DNA of 10,406 nucleotides, taken from NCBI GenBank assembly GCA_028716765.1, contig JAQUPC010000076.1, positions 1 to 10,406 of the forward strand, given 5' to 3'. This document shows, in pieces, positions 1-6,362 of the stretch. A program made the position numbers and the translations under genes. This DNA comes from Alphaproteobacteria bacterium (GTDB taxonomy: Bacteria; Pseudomonadota; Alphaproteobacteria; UBA9219). Position 1 is the first letter of the stretch. The number at the start of each line of letters is the position of its first letter. The notes beneath the pieces were generated by a model that saw nothing but the letters and a program-made list of their open reading frames with translations, had not been told where the DNA came from and did not search any database.

Positions 1-1
1 C

Positions 2-550
2 CGGAATAATCAGCCGATCGCCGATCATTATTTGCAGGTTTTCCACAGCGGTACGCTTTCCAAAACCAAAAAGATGGTCGGCATCCTTCATGACGTTGTC
101 GAGGATACGGACTGGACGCTGGATGATCTCCGGGAGGTTGGTTTTCCGGAGAAAGTCGTTCGCGCCGTCGGTTATGTCACGCGGCTGGACGAAGAACTTT
201 ATTTCGATTCCATCGAGCGTTGCGGCGAAAGTTTTCGCGAGTTTGGCAACGACCATTATGCCATCGATCCCAAGATTGCCGATCTCAGCCACAACATGAG
301 CGTCGATCGCGAGGGCTTTCTTTTGGAGGAAGGCTATAAGGAAAAACTGAACGTTTACGTTATTTCCCGCAATTATCTGGTTGCGATCAAAAAAGGCGAA
401 ATTGATCCGGGAACGCCTGTCGCCGAGTTTATGCAGATGCGGAATATCAATAATCCTGAATTGCTGGCAAAATACAGTTCGCGCCCGTGCCGCACGGCTT
501 TGGAGGCAGGGCAAAACGGCGCGCCGAAAGTTGGCGCACCGGCTCCGTAA
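2..550 (+). CDS. HD-domain metal-dependent phosphohydrolase, 5'-truncated
   Basis: The frame is open to the left edge, so the gene begins outside the window; 182 residues are visible. An HD-superfamily signature is clear: ILHDVVEDT with the His-Asp pair at visible residues 30-31, and KIADLSHNM with a conserved Asp near residue 94. A His at residue 9 (HYLQVF) is placed like the first metal ligand in RelA/SpoT-type HD domains, so only a few dozen residues are probably missing. The segment [23 protein letters not shown] matches the helix that follows the HD pair in stand-alone RelA/SpoT-like hydrolases. Known members hydrolyse nucleotides, including (p)ppGpp; the substrate here cannot be told. 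The last 20 or so residues look like low-complexity tail. cobT follows 14 nt downstream, so co-transcription is likely. A TTG at position 32 is an internal codon, not the start. Confidence 0.82.
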   Translation, partial: RNNQPIADHYLQVFHSGTLSKTKKMVGILHDVVEDTDWTLDDLREVGFPEKVVRAVGYVTRLDEELYFDSIERCGESFREFGNDHYAIDPKIADLSHNMSVDREGFLLEEGYKEKLNVYVISRNYLVAIKKGEIDPGTPVAEFMQMRNINNPELLAKYSSRPCRTALEAGQNGAPKVGAPAP

Positions 551-564
551 ACGGCAAGACGGAA

Positions 565-2373
565 GTGACGATAGCCGAAAACCACCTCGAAACCTTCAAG
601 CGCGCCACGGCGGCGGCCATCAAAGCCATCGGGCACAGGGCCGAGCTTGAGGTGGCGTTTACGTCCGGCCTTTCCGGTGTTAGCGGCGCGCGCGTCAGCG
701 TACCGGAACCCGATCAGGAATTGCCCGCGCACGCTATCGCGCTTGTGCGCGGCGCGGCCGACGCGGCGGCGCTCCGCCTCAGGCATCACGATCCCGCGCT
801 TCATGCGTCTCTGGCGCCGTCGAGGGCCGAAGCGGCGGCGGTGTTCGAGGCCCTGGAACAGGCGCGGTGCGAGGCTCTCGGCGCACGCGTCATGCCCGGC
901 GTGGCGCGCAACCTGTATGTTTGGCTTGATGAACGCTGCCGCAAAGCGCGCCTCGATCAAGCTTCCGTTCGGGCCGATGCGCCGCTGGCCGAGGTCATGC
1001 GGCTGCTGGCGTTTGAAGCGCTCGGCGGCCAGAAGATTCCGGAAGCGGGCGCGGCCGCCGTTGCCCTTTGGCGGCCCGTGATCGAAGCAAAGACCGGGCC
1101 GCATCTCGGCCGCCTGCCCGAACTTGCGGACGATCAACAGGCCTTTGCCGCCGAAACGCTGAACATGCTCGCGGCGCTCGATCCCGCCTTCAAGGAAAAA
1201 GACGGAAAAGACCGGCGCGAAGGCGCGAAAGAAACCGGGGGGGCCGCCGAAAAAAAAGAACCGGAGAAAAAATCATCCTCCGCCGAAAGCGCCGGAGAGG
1301 AAAGCGCCGCACAGGCCCCGGCGGCGAGCGATGCGACAACGGACGGCTCCGAATCCGGAAAAGCCGAAGCGGGCCGGGAAGGGCGAACCGCCGATGAAAT
1401 AGAGGCGCGAGGCGAAGACGAGGCGTCCGAATACGCTTCCTGCATGACATACCGCGTTTTTTCGAAACAATACGACGAGGAAATCGCGGCGGAGGAACTG
1501 TGCCCGCCGGAAGAGCTGGCGCGCCTCCGCCGGCTTCTGGACCGTCAGGTGCAGGCGGCGCAAAACATCATCGTGCGCCTCGCCAACCGTTTGCAGCGCC
1601 GTCTCATGGCCCAGCAGTTGCGCGCGTGGGAGTTCGATCTCGAGGAAGGGCTGCTCGATGCAGGCCGCCTTGCGCGCGTCGTTGCCAACCCGCTTCAACC
1701 GCTTTCGTTCAAGCAGGAAAAGGAAACGACGTTCCGCGATACGGTGGTCACGCTTTTGCTCGACAACTCGGGCTCGATGCGGGGACGGCCGATTACGCTG
1801 GCGGCGATGAGCGCGGATATTCTGGCGCGCACGCTGGAACGCTGCGGCGTGAAGGTGGAGATTCTCGGCTTCACCACGCGGGCATGGAAGGGCGGCCGCG
1901 TGCGCGAGGCGTGGCTCAAGGCGGGCAAGCCGCCGCTGCCGGGCCGTCTGAACGAACTGCGCCACATCATCTACAAGGCCGCGGACGCGCCGTGGCGGCG
2001 GACGAAACGCAACCTCGGCCTCATGCTGCGCGAAGGCCTGCTTAAGGAAAACATCGATGGCGAAGCGCTGCTCTGGGCGCATGCGCGGCTTTTGGCGCGG
2101 CACGAGCGGCGGCGCATCCTGATGGTGATTTCCGACGGCGCGCCGGTGGACGATTCCACGCTCGCCGTCAATCCCGGCAATTATCTCGAAGAGCATTTGC
2201 GCGCCGTGATCGAATGGATCGAAAGTAAGTCCGAAGTCGAGCTTGTGGCCATCGGCATCGGCCACGACGTCACGCGCTACTACCGCCGCGCCGTCACGAT
2301 CGCCGACGCCGACGCCCTCGGCGGCACGATGACGGAGCAATTGGCGGGGCTGTTTGAGGTGGAAAGGAAATAG
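565..2373 (+). CDS. cobT: Cobaltochelatase subunit CobT
   Basis: CobT is the VWA-domain subunit of the aerobic CobN-CobS-CobT chelatase, which inserts cobalt into hydrogenobyrinic acid a,c-diamide in cytosolic vitamin B12 synthesis. With a GTG start at 565 the product is 602 residues. Residues 1-205 form the CobT N-terminal domain ([14 protein letters not shown], then [17 protein letters not shown]). Residues about 205-295 are a Lys/Glu/Ala-rich, presumably disordered linker. The C-terminal VWA domain has an intact MIDAS, DNSGSM with D400, S402 and S404, followed by [22 protein letters not shown] (D524) and [16 protein letters not shown]. The frame is also open from a GTG at 487, overlapping the HD gene by 64 nt, but family similarity begins near ENHLETFKR, so 565 is preferred; its ribosome site is weak. 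No cobS is visible; it may lie upstream of the window. Confidence 0.96.
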   Translation: MTIAENHLETFKRATAAAIKAIGHRAELEVAFTSGLSGVSGARVSVPEPDQELPAHAIALVRGAADAAALRLRHHDPALHASLAPSRAEAAAVFEALEQARCEALGARVMPGVARNLYVWLDERCRKARLDQASVRADAPLAEVMRLLAFEALGGQKIPEAGAAAVALWRPVIEAKTGPHLGRLPELADDQQAFAAETLNMLAALDPAFKEKDGKDRREGAKETGGAAEKKEPEKKSSSAESAGEESAAQAPAASDATTDGSESGKAEAGREGRTADEIEARGEDEASEYASCMTYRVFSKQYDEEIAAEELCPPEELARLRRLLDRQVQAAQNIIVRLANRLQRRLMAQQLRAWEFDLEEGLLDAGRLARVVANPLQPLSFKQEKETTFRDTVVTLLLDNSGSMRGRPITLAAMSADILARTLERCGVKVEILGFTTRAWKGGRVREAWLKAGKPPLPGRLNELRHIIYKAADAPWRRTKRNLGLMLREGLLKENIDGEALLWAHARLLARHERRRILMVISDGAPVDDSTLAVNPGNYLEEHLRAVIEWIESKSEVELVAIGIGHDVTRYYRRAVTIADADALGGTMTEQLAGLFEVERK

Positions 2374-2387
2374 CTTAGGATCATTCC

Positions 2388-4220
2388 ATGCCCCTTCGTC
2401 GCCTTCCCGAATCGCTGGTCAACCGCATCGCCGCGGGCGAGGTGATCGAGCGCCCTGCCGCTGCCGTTAAGGAACTGGCGGAAAACGCGCTCGACGCCGG
2501 GGCCACGAAGCTTGAAATCACGCTGCGCGAAGGCGGGCAATCGCTTATCCGGGTCGCCGACAACGGCTCCGGCATGACGCGCGAGGAATTGACGCTTGCT
2601 ATCGAGCGTCACGCGACGTCCAAACTGCCGGACGGCGATCTTTGGAACATTCACAGCTTCGGCTTTCGCGGCGAGGCGCTGCCGTCCATCGGCGCGGTGG
2701 CGCGGCTTTCCATCGCCAGCCGCAAGGCGGGCAGCGATGAGGCGTGGCAGATTAGTGTCGAGGGCGGCGAGGTTACGCCGCCGCGTCCCGTTGCGCTCGC
2801 CGAGGGCACGCAGGTCGAAGTGCGCGATCTGTTTTTCGCCACGCCCGCGCGGCTCAAGTTTCTCAAATCGAAGCGCACCGAGGCCGATGCCGCGCGCGAA
2901 GCCATTGAACGCCTCGCCATGGCGCACCCGCACGTCGATTTCACGTTGCAGGAAGACGACAAACGCCCGGTGCGTTATCCCGTCTTTCAGCAAGAGCTGT
3001 CGAGTCCCCCTCCCCTTGGGGAGGGGTTAGGGGCGGGGTATGAAAAAGACGCCCATTCACCTTTACATGAACGCCTTAAAGCCGTCCTCGGCGGCGAGTT
3101 TATGGACAACGCCGCGCGGGTGGAAGCCTCGCGCGATGATCTGCGCGTGACGGGGTACGCCGCGTTGCCGACCTGGCACAGGCCGACGACGCGCGAGCAA
3201 TACCTGTTCGTCAACAACCGCCCGGTGCGCGACAGGGCTTTGCTTTCCGCCGTGCGCGGCGCGTACGGCGACCTTTTGCCTTCGGGGCGTTTCCCCGCCG
3301 TCGCGCTGTTTCTTGACGTGCCTGCGCGCGAGGTGGACGTGAACGTGCATCCCACGAAGGCCGAGGTGCGCTTCCGCGACGCCCAGCGCGTACGCGGCCT
3401 GATTGTGACGGCCATCCGCGCGGCGCTGGGTCAGGCGGGGCAGTTCACTTCGAGCGCGCTGGCGCCGCAGGCGCTGCAGATGATGCAGACGGAAAACGCG
3501 ACAGGCGCGGGCCCTTCCGGATTCGCCGAACATTTCGCCGCGTCTATCTCTTCGGCGGCGCAAACAGCAGCCCCTCATTTTCTCGCCGCTGCGCCGCTTG
3601 CCGCGCGCGCTGCAACGCCGGATACATCGCTTGCCGCGCAAGGAAGGCTCGGCGCGGCCGTGGCGCAGGTGCACGGCACGTTCATTCTTGCGCAAACGCC
3701 GGACAGCCTCGTCATCGTCGATCAGCACGCGGCGCACGAGCGCATCGTGTTCGAAAAAATGAAACGGCAACTGAAGGACGGCGGCATCAAGCGCCAGCAT
3801 CTTCTCGTTCCCGAAGTCGTGGAGATGAAGGAGGCCGCATGCGAACGGCTTTTGGCGCGCGCCGATGAGATCGCCGGACTGGGCCTTGCCGTCGAAGCGT
3901 TCGGCCCCGGCGCGGTTCTGGTGCGCGAGATTCCGGTGTTTCTGCAAGGCGCGGATATCAAAGGCTTGCTCGCCGATCTCGCGGAAGAACTGGCGGAATA
4001 CGGCGACGCGAAGGCGCTGCGCGAGCATCTTGAGGACGTGTGCGCCACGATGGCGTGCCACGGCTCGGTGCGCGCGGGCCGCGCGCTCAACATAGACGAG
4101 ATGAACGCGCTTTTGCGCCGGATGGAACAAACTCCCGGCAGCGGCCAGTGCAGCCACGGCCGTCCTGCGTATGTCGAGCTTAAACTAATCGATTTGGAAA
4201 AGTTGTTTGATAGGCGTTAA
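2388..4220 (+). CDS. mutL: DNA mismatch repair protein MutL, endonuclease type
   Basis: MutL couples mismatch recognition by MutS to strand incision. The 610-residue product has the GHKL ATPase motifs: KELAEN with E29 and N33, DNGSGM at 58-63, RHATSK at 74-79 and GFRGEAL at 92-98. A transducer domain follows (QYLFVNNRPVRDRA, VDVNVHPTKAEVRF), then an Ala-rich linker at about 350-425 and the C-terminal dimerisation domain. That domain carries DQHA(x2)E(x4)E as DQHAAHERIVFE (D445-E456), plus ACHGSVRAG from 556 and CSHGRP at 588-593. These are the marks of nicking MutL proteins in bacteria without MutH. The ATG at 2388 has AGGA seven nt upstream. cobT ends 14 nt before it, and the stop overlaps that of convergent rsmD. 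Odd point: residues about 205-218 (SSPPPLGEGLGAGY) are encoded by a GC palindrome and look like a repeat-derived insertion at a surface loop. Confidence 0.98.
   Translation: MPLRRLPESLVNRIAAGEVIERPAAAVKELAENALDAGATKLEITLREGGQSLIRVADNGSGMTREELTLAIERHATSKLPDGDLWNIHSFGFRGEALPSIGAVARLSIASRKAGSDEAWQISVEGGEVTPPRPVALAEGTQVEVRDLFFATPARLKFLKSKRTEADAAREAIERLAMAHPHVDFTLQEDDKRPVRYPVFQQELSSPPPLGEGLGAGYEKDAHSPLHERLKAVLGGEFMDNAARVEASRDDLRVTGYAALPTWHRPTTREQYLFVNNRPVRDRALLSAVRGAYGDLLPSGRFPAVALFLDVPAREVDVNVHPTKAEVRFRDAQRVRGLIVTAIRAALGQAGQFTSSALAPQALQMMQTENATGAGPSGFAEHFAASISSAAQTAAPHFLAAAPLAARAATPDTSLAAQGRLGAAVAQVHGTFILAQTPDSLVIVDQHAAHERIVFEKMKRQLKDGGIKRQHLLVPEVVEMKEAACERLLARADEIAGLGLAVEAFGPGAVLVREIPVFLQGADIKGLLADLAEELAEYGDAKALREHLEDVCATMACHGSVRAGRALNIDEMNALLRRMEQTPGSGQCSHGRPAYVELKLIDLEKLFDRR
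3006..3038 (+). repeat. GC palindromic element inside mutL
   Basis: CCCCTCCCC (3007-3015) and GGGGAGGGG (3018-3026) form a perfect 9-bp stem with a TT loop, followed by the G-rich tail TTAGGGGCGGGG. Read in the mutL frame it encodes PPPLGEGLGAG (residues 207-217) without disturbing the frame. It has the same build as the two elements at 5761-5891 and appears to be a short copy of that family. Confidence 0.75.
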
Positions 4221-4783
4221 CGCGCCGCGGAAGTGAAAACCAACGCCGTATCGCCATACGTGCGTTCCGTGAGCACGGCGTATTTCTCGGGCAATTCCAG
4301 TTTTTCGTTCTTCGCCGTTTCGATGACGATCAGCGCGTCCGGCGCGATCCACCCGGCTTTTTCAAGCGCCGCAAGCGCGGGCGGCACTAGTCCTTTGCGA
4401 TACGGCGGGGCGAGAAAAACCAGTTGGCATGGCGCCTCGGCCTTGGGCGGCGAGGTCGCGTCCGCCGGCATGATTTTACAAACGTCTTTCAGGCCGAGCG
4501 AAGCGGCATTGGCCGCCGCCGTTTGCCGCGCCTGCTTGTTCTTGTCGAACAAAAAGGCCTGTGCCGCGCCGCGCGACAGCGCCTCGAAAGCCAGAGCCCC
4601 CGTGCCGCAAAACGCGTCGAGGACATTGGTGCCGTCGAGCGGATCGCCGATGGCCTTGCCCCAATCGTGATGCGCGAGGATGTTAAACAGGCCTTCGCGC
4701 ACGCGGTCCATCATCGGCCGTGTGGCGCGGCCTTCGGGCGTCTTCAACTTCCGCCCCGACAAGGTACCGCCGATGATGCGCAT
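4217..4783 (-). CDS. rsmD: 16S rRNA (guanine966-N2)-methyltransferase RsmD
   Basis: RsmD methylates the exocyclic amine of G966 of 16S rRNA (E. coli numbering) using S-adenosylmethionine, during small-subunit assembly. The 188-residue product has the family's opening MRIIGGTLSGRKL, then TRPMMDRVREGLFNIL and the SAM-binding motif I NVLDAFCGTGALAFEALSRGA at residues 54-74. The frame is open upstream to 4807 (adding MTPKKDCC), but the ATG at 4783 is chosen because it gives the family start and has AAAGGA seven nt upstream. Motif IV, usually D/N-PP-Y/F, reads FLAPPY here with Ala at residue 125 (codon GCC, 4409-4411), a substitution at a catalytic-loop position. The gene follows the RluB-family gene on the same strand, separated by 117 nt rich in palindromes. 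Its stop overlaps that of convergent mutL. Confidence 0.94.
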   Translation of the reverse strand: MRIIGGTLSGRKLKTPEGRATRPMMDRVREGLFNILAHHDWGKAIGDPLDGTNVLDAFCGTGALAFEALSRGAAQAFLFDKNKQARQTAAANAASLGLKDVCKIMPADATSPPKAEAPCQLVFLAPPYRKGLVPPALAALEKAGWIAPDALIVIETAKNEKLELPEKYAVLTERTYGDTALVFTSAAR

Positions 4784-4790
4784 ACAACAA

Positions 4791-4796
4791 TCCTTT
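4791..4796 (-). promoter_or_regulatory. Ribosome binding site of rsmD
   Basis: AAAGGA on the minus strand, seven nt before the ATG at 4783. It supports the shorter rsmD start over the ATG at 4807. mutL and xseA show the same AGGAT-N6-ATG spacing. Confidence 0.65.
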
Positions 4797-4800
4797 TTTG

Positions 4801-4854
4801 GCGTCATTCCGGGGCGCCTGTCACGCGCTAGCGGGTGACAGGCGGTCCCGGAAT
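4801..4854. repeat. Long imperfect palindrome between the RluB-family gene and rsmD
   Basis: Nested inverted repeats: ATTCCGGG (4806-4813) pairs with CCCGGAAT (4847-4854), GCCTGTCAC (4816-4824) with GTGACAGGC (4835-4843), and the loop holds the perfect 8-mer CGCTAGCG (4826-4833). The left end GCGTCATTCCGG (4801-4812) recurs inverted as CCGGAATGACGC at 4944-4955. In RNA this would be a strong hairpin in the leader of rsmD or at the end of the upstream transcript. It lacks a T-run, so it is not a canonical intrinsic terminator. It looks like a dispersed repeat copy. Confidence 0.75.
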
Positions 4855-4894
4855 CCAGTTTTATTTTACCTTTCGGAGTTAAACCAAACCAGGT

Positions 4895-4948
4895 TCCGGA
4901 TCAATTTTCTTTCGTCTGCTTTTGCAGCCGTACAGAAAATTGTCCGGA
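4895..4948. repeat. Palindrome spanning the stop codon of the RluB-family gene
   Basis: TCCGGA-T-CAATTTTC (4895-4909) pairs with GAAAATTGTCCGGA (4935-4948), perfect apart from one bulged T at 4901. The 25-nt loop contains a second small stem, CTGC (4916-4919) with GCAG (4924-4927) around TTTT. The stop codon (4901-4903, minus strand) and the last 15 or so codons of the gene lie inside it. It may act as a 3' stabiliser or attenuator, or be a repeat that has replaced the native C-terminus. Confidence 0.7.
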
Positions 4949-5722
4949 ATGACGCTGAGACTTCCCCCCGAAAAACTTCCCCAGCGACTCGCGCAGCACG
5001 CGGCGCGGGATTTCCTCGATATTCCCGCGCGGCAATTTGCCGAGCGGAAACGGCCCGAACGCGACGCGGATCAGGCGCGTCACCTGAAGGCCGATGTGTT
5101 CCATCACCTTGCGGATTTCGCGGTTCTTGCCTTCGCGCAGGCTGACCATAAGCCACTGGTTGCTGCCTTCCTGCTTTTCCGTCTCGATCTCGACCTTGAT
5201 CGGCTCGTAATGAACCCCGTCGATGGTGACGCCGTCCGCCAGAGCCTTGAGCTTCGCCGCCGCAACATGCCCGTAAACGCGCACGCGGTAATGGCGCAGC
5301 CACGCGTTCTGCGGCAATTCCATGTGCCGCGCCAGCTCGCCGTCGTTCGTCAGCAGCAAAAGGCCTTCGGTGTTGTAATCCAGCCGCCCGATGGTCACCA
5401 CGCGCGGCAGCTCCGGCGGCAGCTTTTCGAAAATCGTCGGCCGCCCCTTGGGGTCCTTGTTCGTCGTGAGCGTTCCCGCAGATTTGTGATAGCGCCACAC
5501 GCGCGGCTCCTCGGCAGCGGCCACGGGCTTGCCGTCCACGAGAATGACGTTTTTATCCGTGACGTTGAGGGCGGGCGAGGTCAGCTTTTTGCCGTCCACC
5601 TTGACGCGGCCCTCGAGGATCATGCGCTCGATCTCGCGGCGCGAGGCGATGCCCGCGCGCGCCAGCCGTTTGGCGATGCGCTCGCCCTCAACCCTCTCGC
5701 TTTTTTCTTCGTTTTTGGTCAT
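4901..5722 (-). CDS. rluB: RsuA/RluB-family rRNA pseudouridine synthase
   Basis: The enzyme converts a uridine of rRNA to pseudouridine; RluB itself acts on 23S rRNA U2605 (E. coli numbering). The 273-residue product has an N-terminal S4 RNA-binding domain (residues about 13-62, RIAKRLARAGIASRREIERM) and the catalytic motif GRLDYNTEGLLLLTNDG with the active-site Asp at D115. It continues with LREGKNREIRKVMEHIG and VTRLIRVAFGPF. The start is the ATG at 5722, where family similarity begins; the frame is open to 5815, but that stretch is palindromic repeat. No clear ribosome site precedes this ATG. The C-terminal tail (KSQRHSGQFSVRLQKQTKEN) is encoded within palindromic DNA and may be repeat-derived. 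tadA is divergent from it and rsmD lies downstream. RluB is favoured over RluE/RluF/RsuA by context and the S4 domain, but the exact target is inferred. Confidence 0.92.
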   Translation of the reverse strand: MTKNEEKSERVEGERIAKRLARAGIASRREIERMILEGRVKVDGKKLTSPALNVTDKNVILVDGKPVAAAEEPRVWRYHKSAGTLTTNKDPKGRPTIFEKLPPELPRVVTIGRLDYNTEGLLLLTNDGELARHMELPQNAWLRHYRVRVYGHVAAAKLKALADGVTIDGVHYEPIKVEIETEKQEGSNQWLMVSLREGKNREIRKVMEHIGLQVTRLIRVAFGPFPLGKLPRGNIEEIPRRVLRESLGKFFGGKSQRHSGQFSVRLQKQTKEN

Positions 5723-5760
5723 GGTGGGGAATGTAGAGTAAATTTGGAAAAAAGAAAGAA

Positions 5761-5836
5761 TCCCTCTCCCCTTGCGGGAGAGGACGCAAAAACCTTGGCT
5801 TGCGCAGCAAGTCATTGGTTTTTGCTGGTGAGGGGG
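5761..5836 (+). repeat. Compound palindromic repeat, copy 1
   Basis: Opens with CCTCTCCC-CTTGC-GGGAGAGG (5763-5783). A second stem follows, GCAAAAACC (5786-5794) with GGTTTTTGC (5817-5825), enclosing CTTGC-GCA-GCAAG (5799-5811). It ends in GGTGAGGGGG. It occupies the intergenic space between the divergent RluB-family gene and tadA. Confidence 0.75.
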
Positions 5837-5838
5837 TT

Positions 5839-5891
5839 TCTTTTACCCCTCCCCGCTCACTGCGTTCGCGACCCTCCCGCAAGGGGAGGGT
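5839..5891 (-). repeat. Compound palindromic repeat, copy 2 (inverted)
   Basis: ACCCTCCC-GCAAG-GGGAGGGT (5871-5891) is the inverted counterpart of the opening stem of copy 1; the loop GCAAG is the complement of CTTGC. Read on the minus strand it continues to GTGAGCGGGGAGGGG, matching the GTGAGGGGG end of copy 1. The two copies therefore lie tail to tail. The element ends six nt before the GAGGAG ribosome site of tadA, so it lies in the tadA leader or promoter region. Confidence 0.72.
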
Positions 5892-5911
5892 GATTCGAGG
5901 AGTGTTGTCTT

Positions 5912-6355
5912 ATGACCGATTTCATGGCCATCGCGCTGCAGGAAGCCAAATCCGCCGCCGACCGGGGCGAGGTGCCGGTGGGCGCCGTGCTGGTAACGTC
6001 GAACGGCTATATTCTGGCGCAAAACGGCAACCGCACGGAGGAACTGAACGACCCCACGGCGCACGCCGAAATCCTCGTCATCCGCGAGGCGGCGAAGGCC
6101 GAGGGCGCGCCGCGTCTGCCCGAATGCGATCTTTACGTGACTCTGGAGCCGTGCGCGTTGTGCGCGGCGGCCATCAGCTTCGCGCGCCTGCGCCGCGTGA
6201 TTTTCGGGGCCTACGATTCCAAGGGCGGGGCCATCGAACACGGCCCGCGCTTTTTCACCCAGCCCACCTGTCACCACGCGCCCGAGGTCATCGGCGGCGT
6301 GGAGGAGAAGAAAGCCGCCGCGCTGTTGAAGGCGTTTTTTGAGGAAAGACGATAA
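5912..6355 (+). CDS. tadA: tRNA adenosine(34) deaminase TadA
   Basis: TadA deaminates A34 to inosine in the anticodon of tRNA-Arg(ACG), allowing one tRNA to read several Arg codons. The 147-residue product has the zinc and catalytic residues of the cytidine/deoxycytidylate deaminase fold: HAE with H51 and the proton-shuttling E53, and PCALC with C81 and C84. The family's CAAAISFARLRRVIFGAYDSKGGA follows; Phe replaces the more usual His of SHAR. The ATG at 5912 has GAGGAG nine nt upstream. Length is normal. The gene is divergent from the RluB-family gene across a repeat-filled 189-nt gap. It is convergent with the unknown gene, whose stop lies only five nt past the tadA stop. Confidence 0.96.
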   Translation: MTDFMAIALQEAKSAADRGEVPVGAVLVTSNGYILAQNGNRTEELNDPTAHAEILVIREAAKAEGAPRLPECDLYVTLEPCALCAAAISFARLRRVIFGAYDSKGGAIEHGPRFFTQPTCHHAPEVIGGVEEKKAAALLKAFFEERR

Positions 6356-6362
6356 GTCTTTC
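6344..6362. terminator. Possible weak hairpin at the convergent tadA / unknown-gene ends
   Basis: GAAAGAC (6344-6350) and GTCTTTC (6356-6362) form a 7-bp stem with the loop GATAA, which contains the tadA stop codon. There is no T-run on either side, so termination function is only a possibility. Confidence 0.3.

Noticed and set aside
1273..2340. A 355-codon minus-strand open frame across cobT
   Set aside because: Antisense to the CobT VWA domain; a shadow of GC-rich codon bias.
3063..4157. A 364-codon minus-strand open frame across mutL
   Set aside because: Antisense to conserved MutL sequence, no recognisable motif, Arg/His-rich composition.
5763..5891. A CRISPR array or an intrinsic terminator pair
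   Set aside because: Only two inverted copies with unequal middles and no spacers; no T-run follows either stem.
4922..5893. A 323-codon plus-strand open frame across the RluB-family gene
   Set aside because: Antisense to an intact pseudouridine synthase and runs into repeat DNA.
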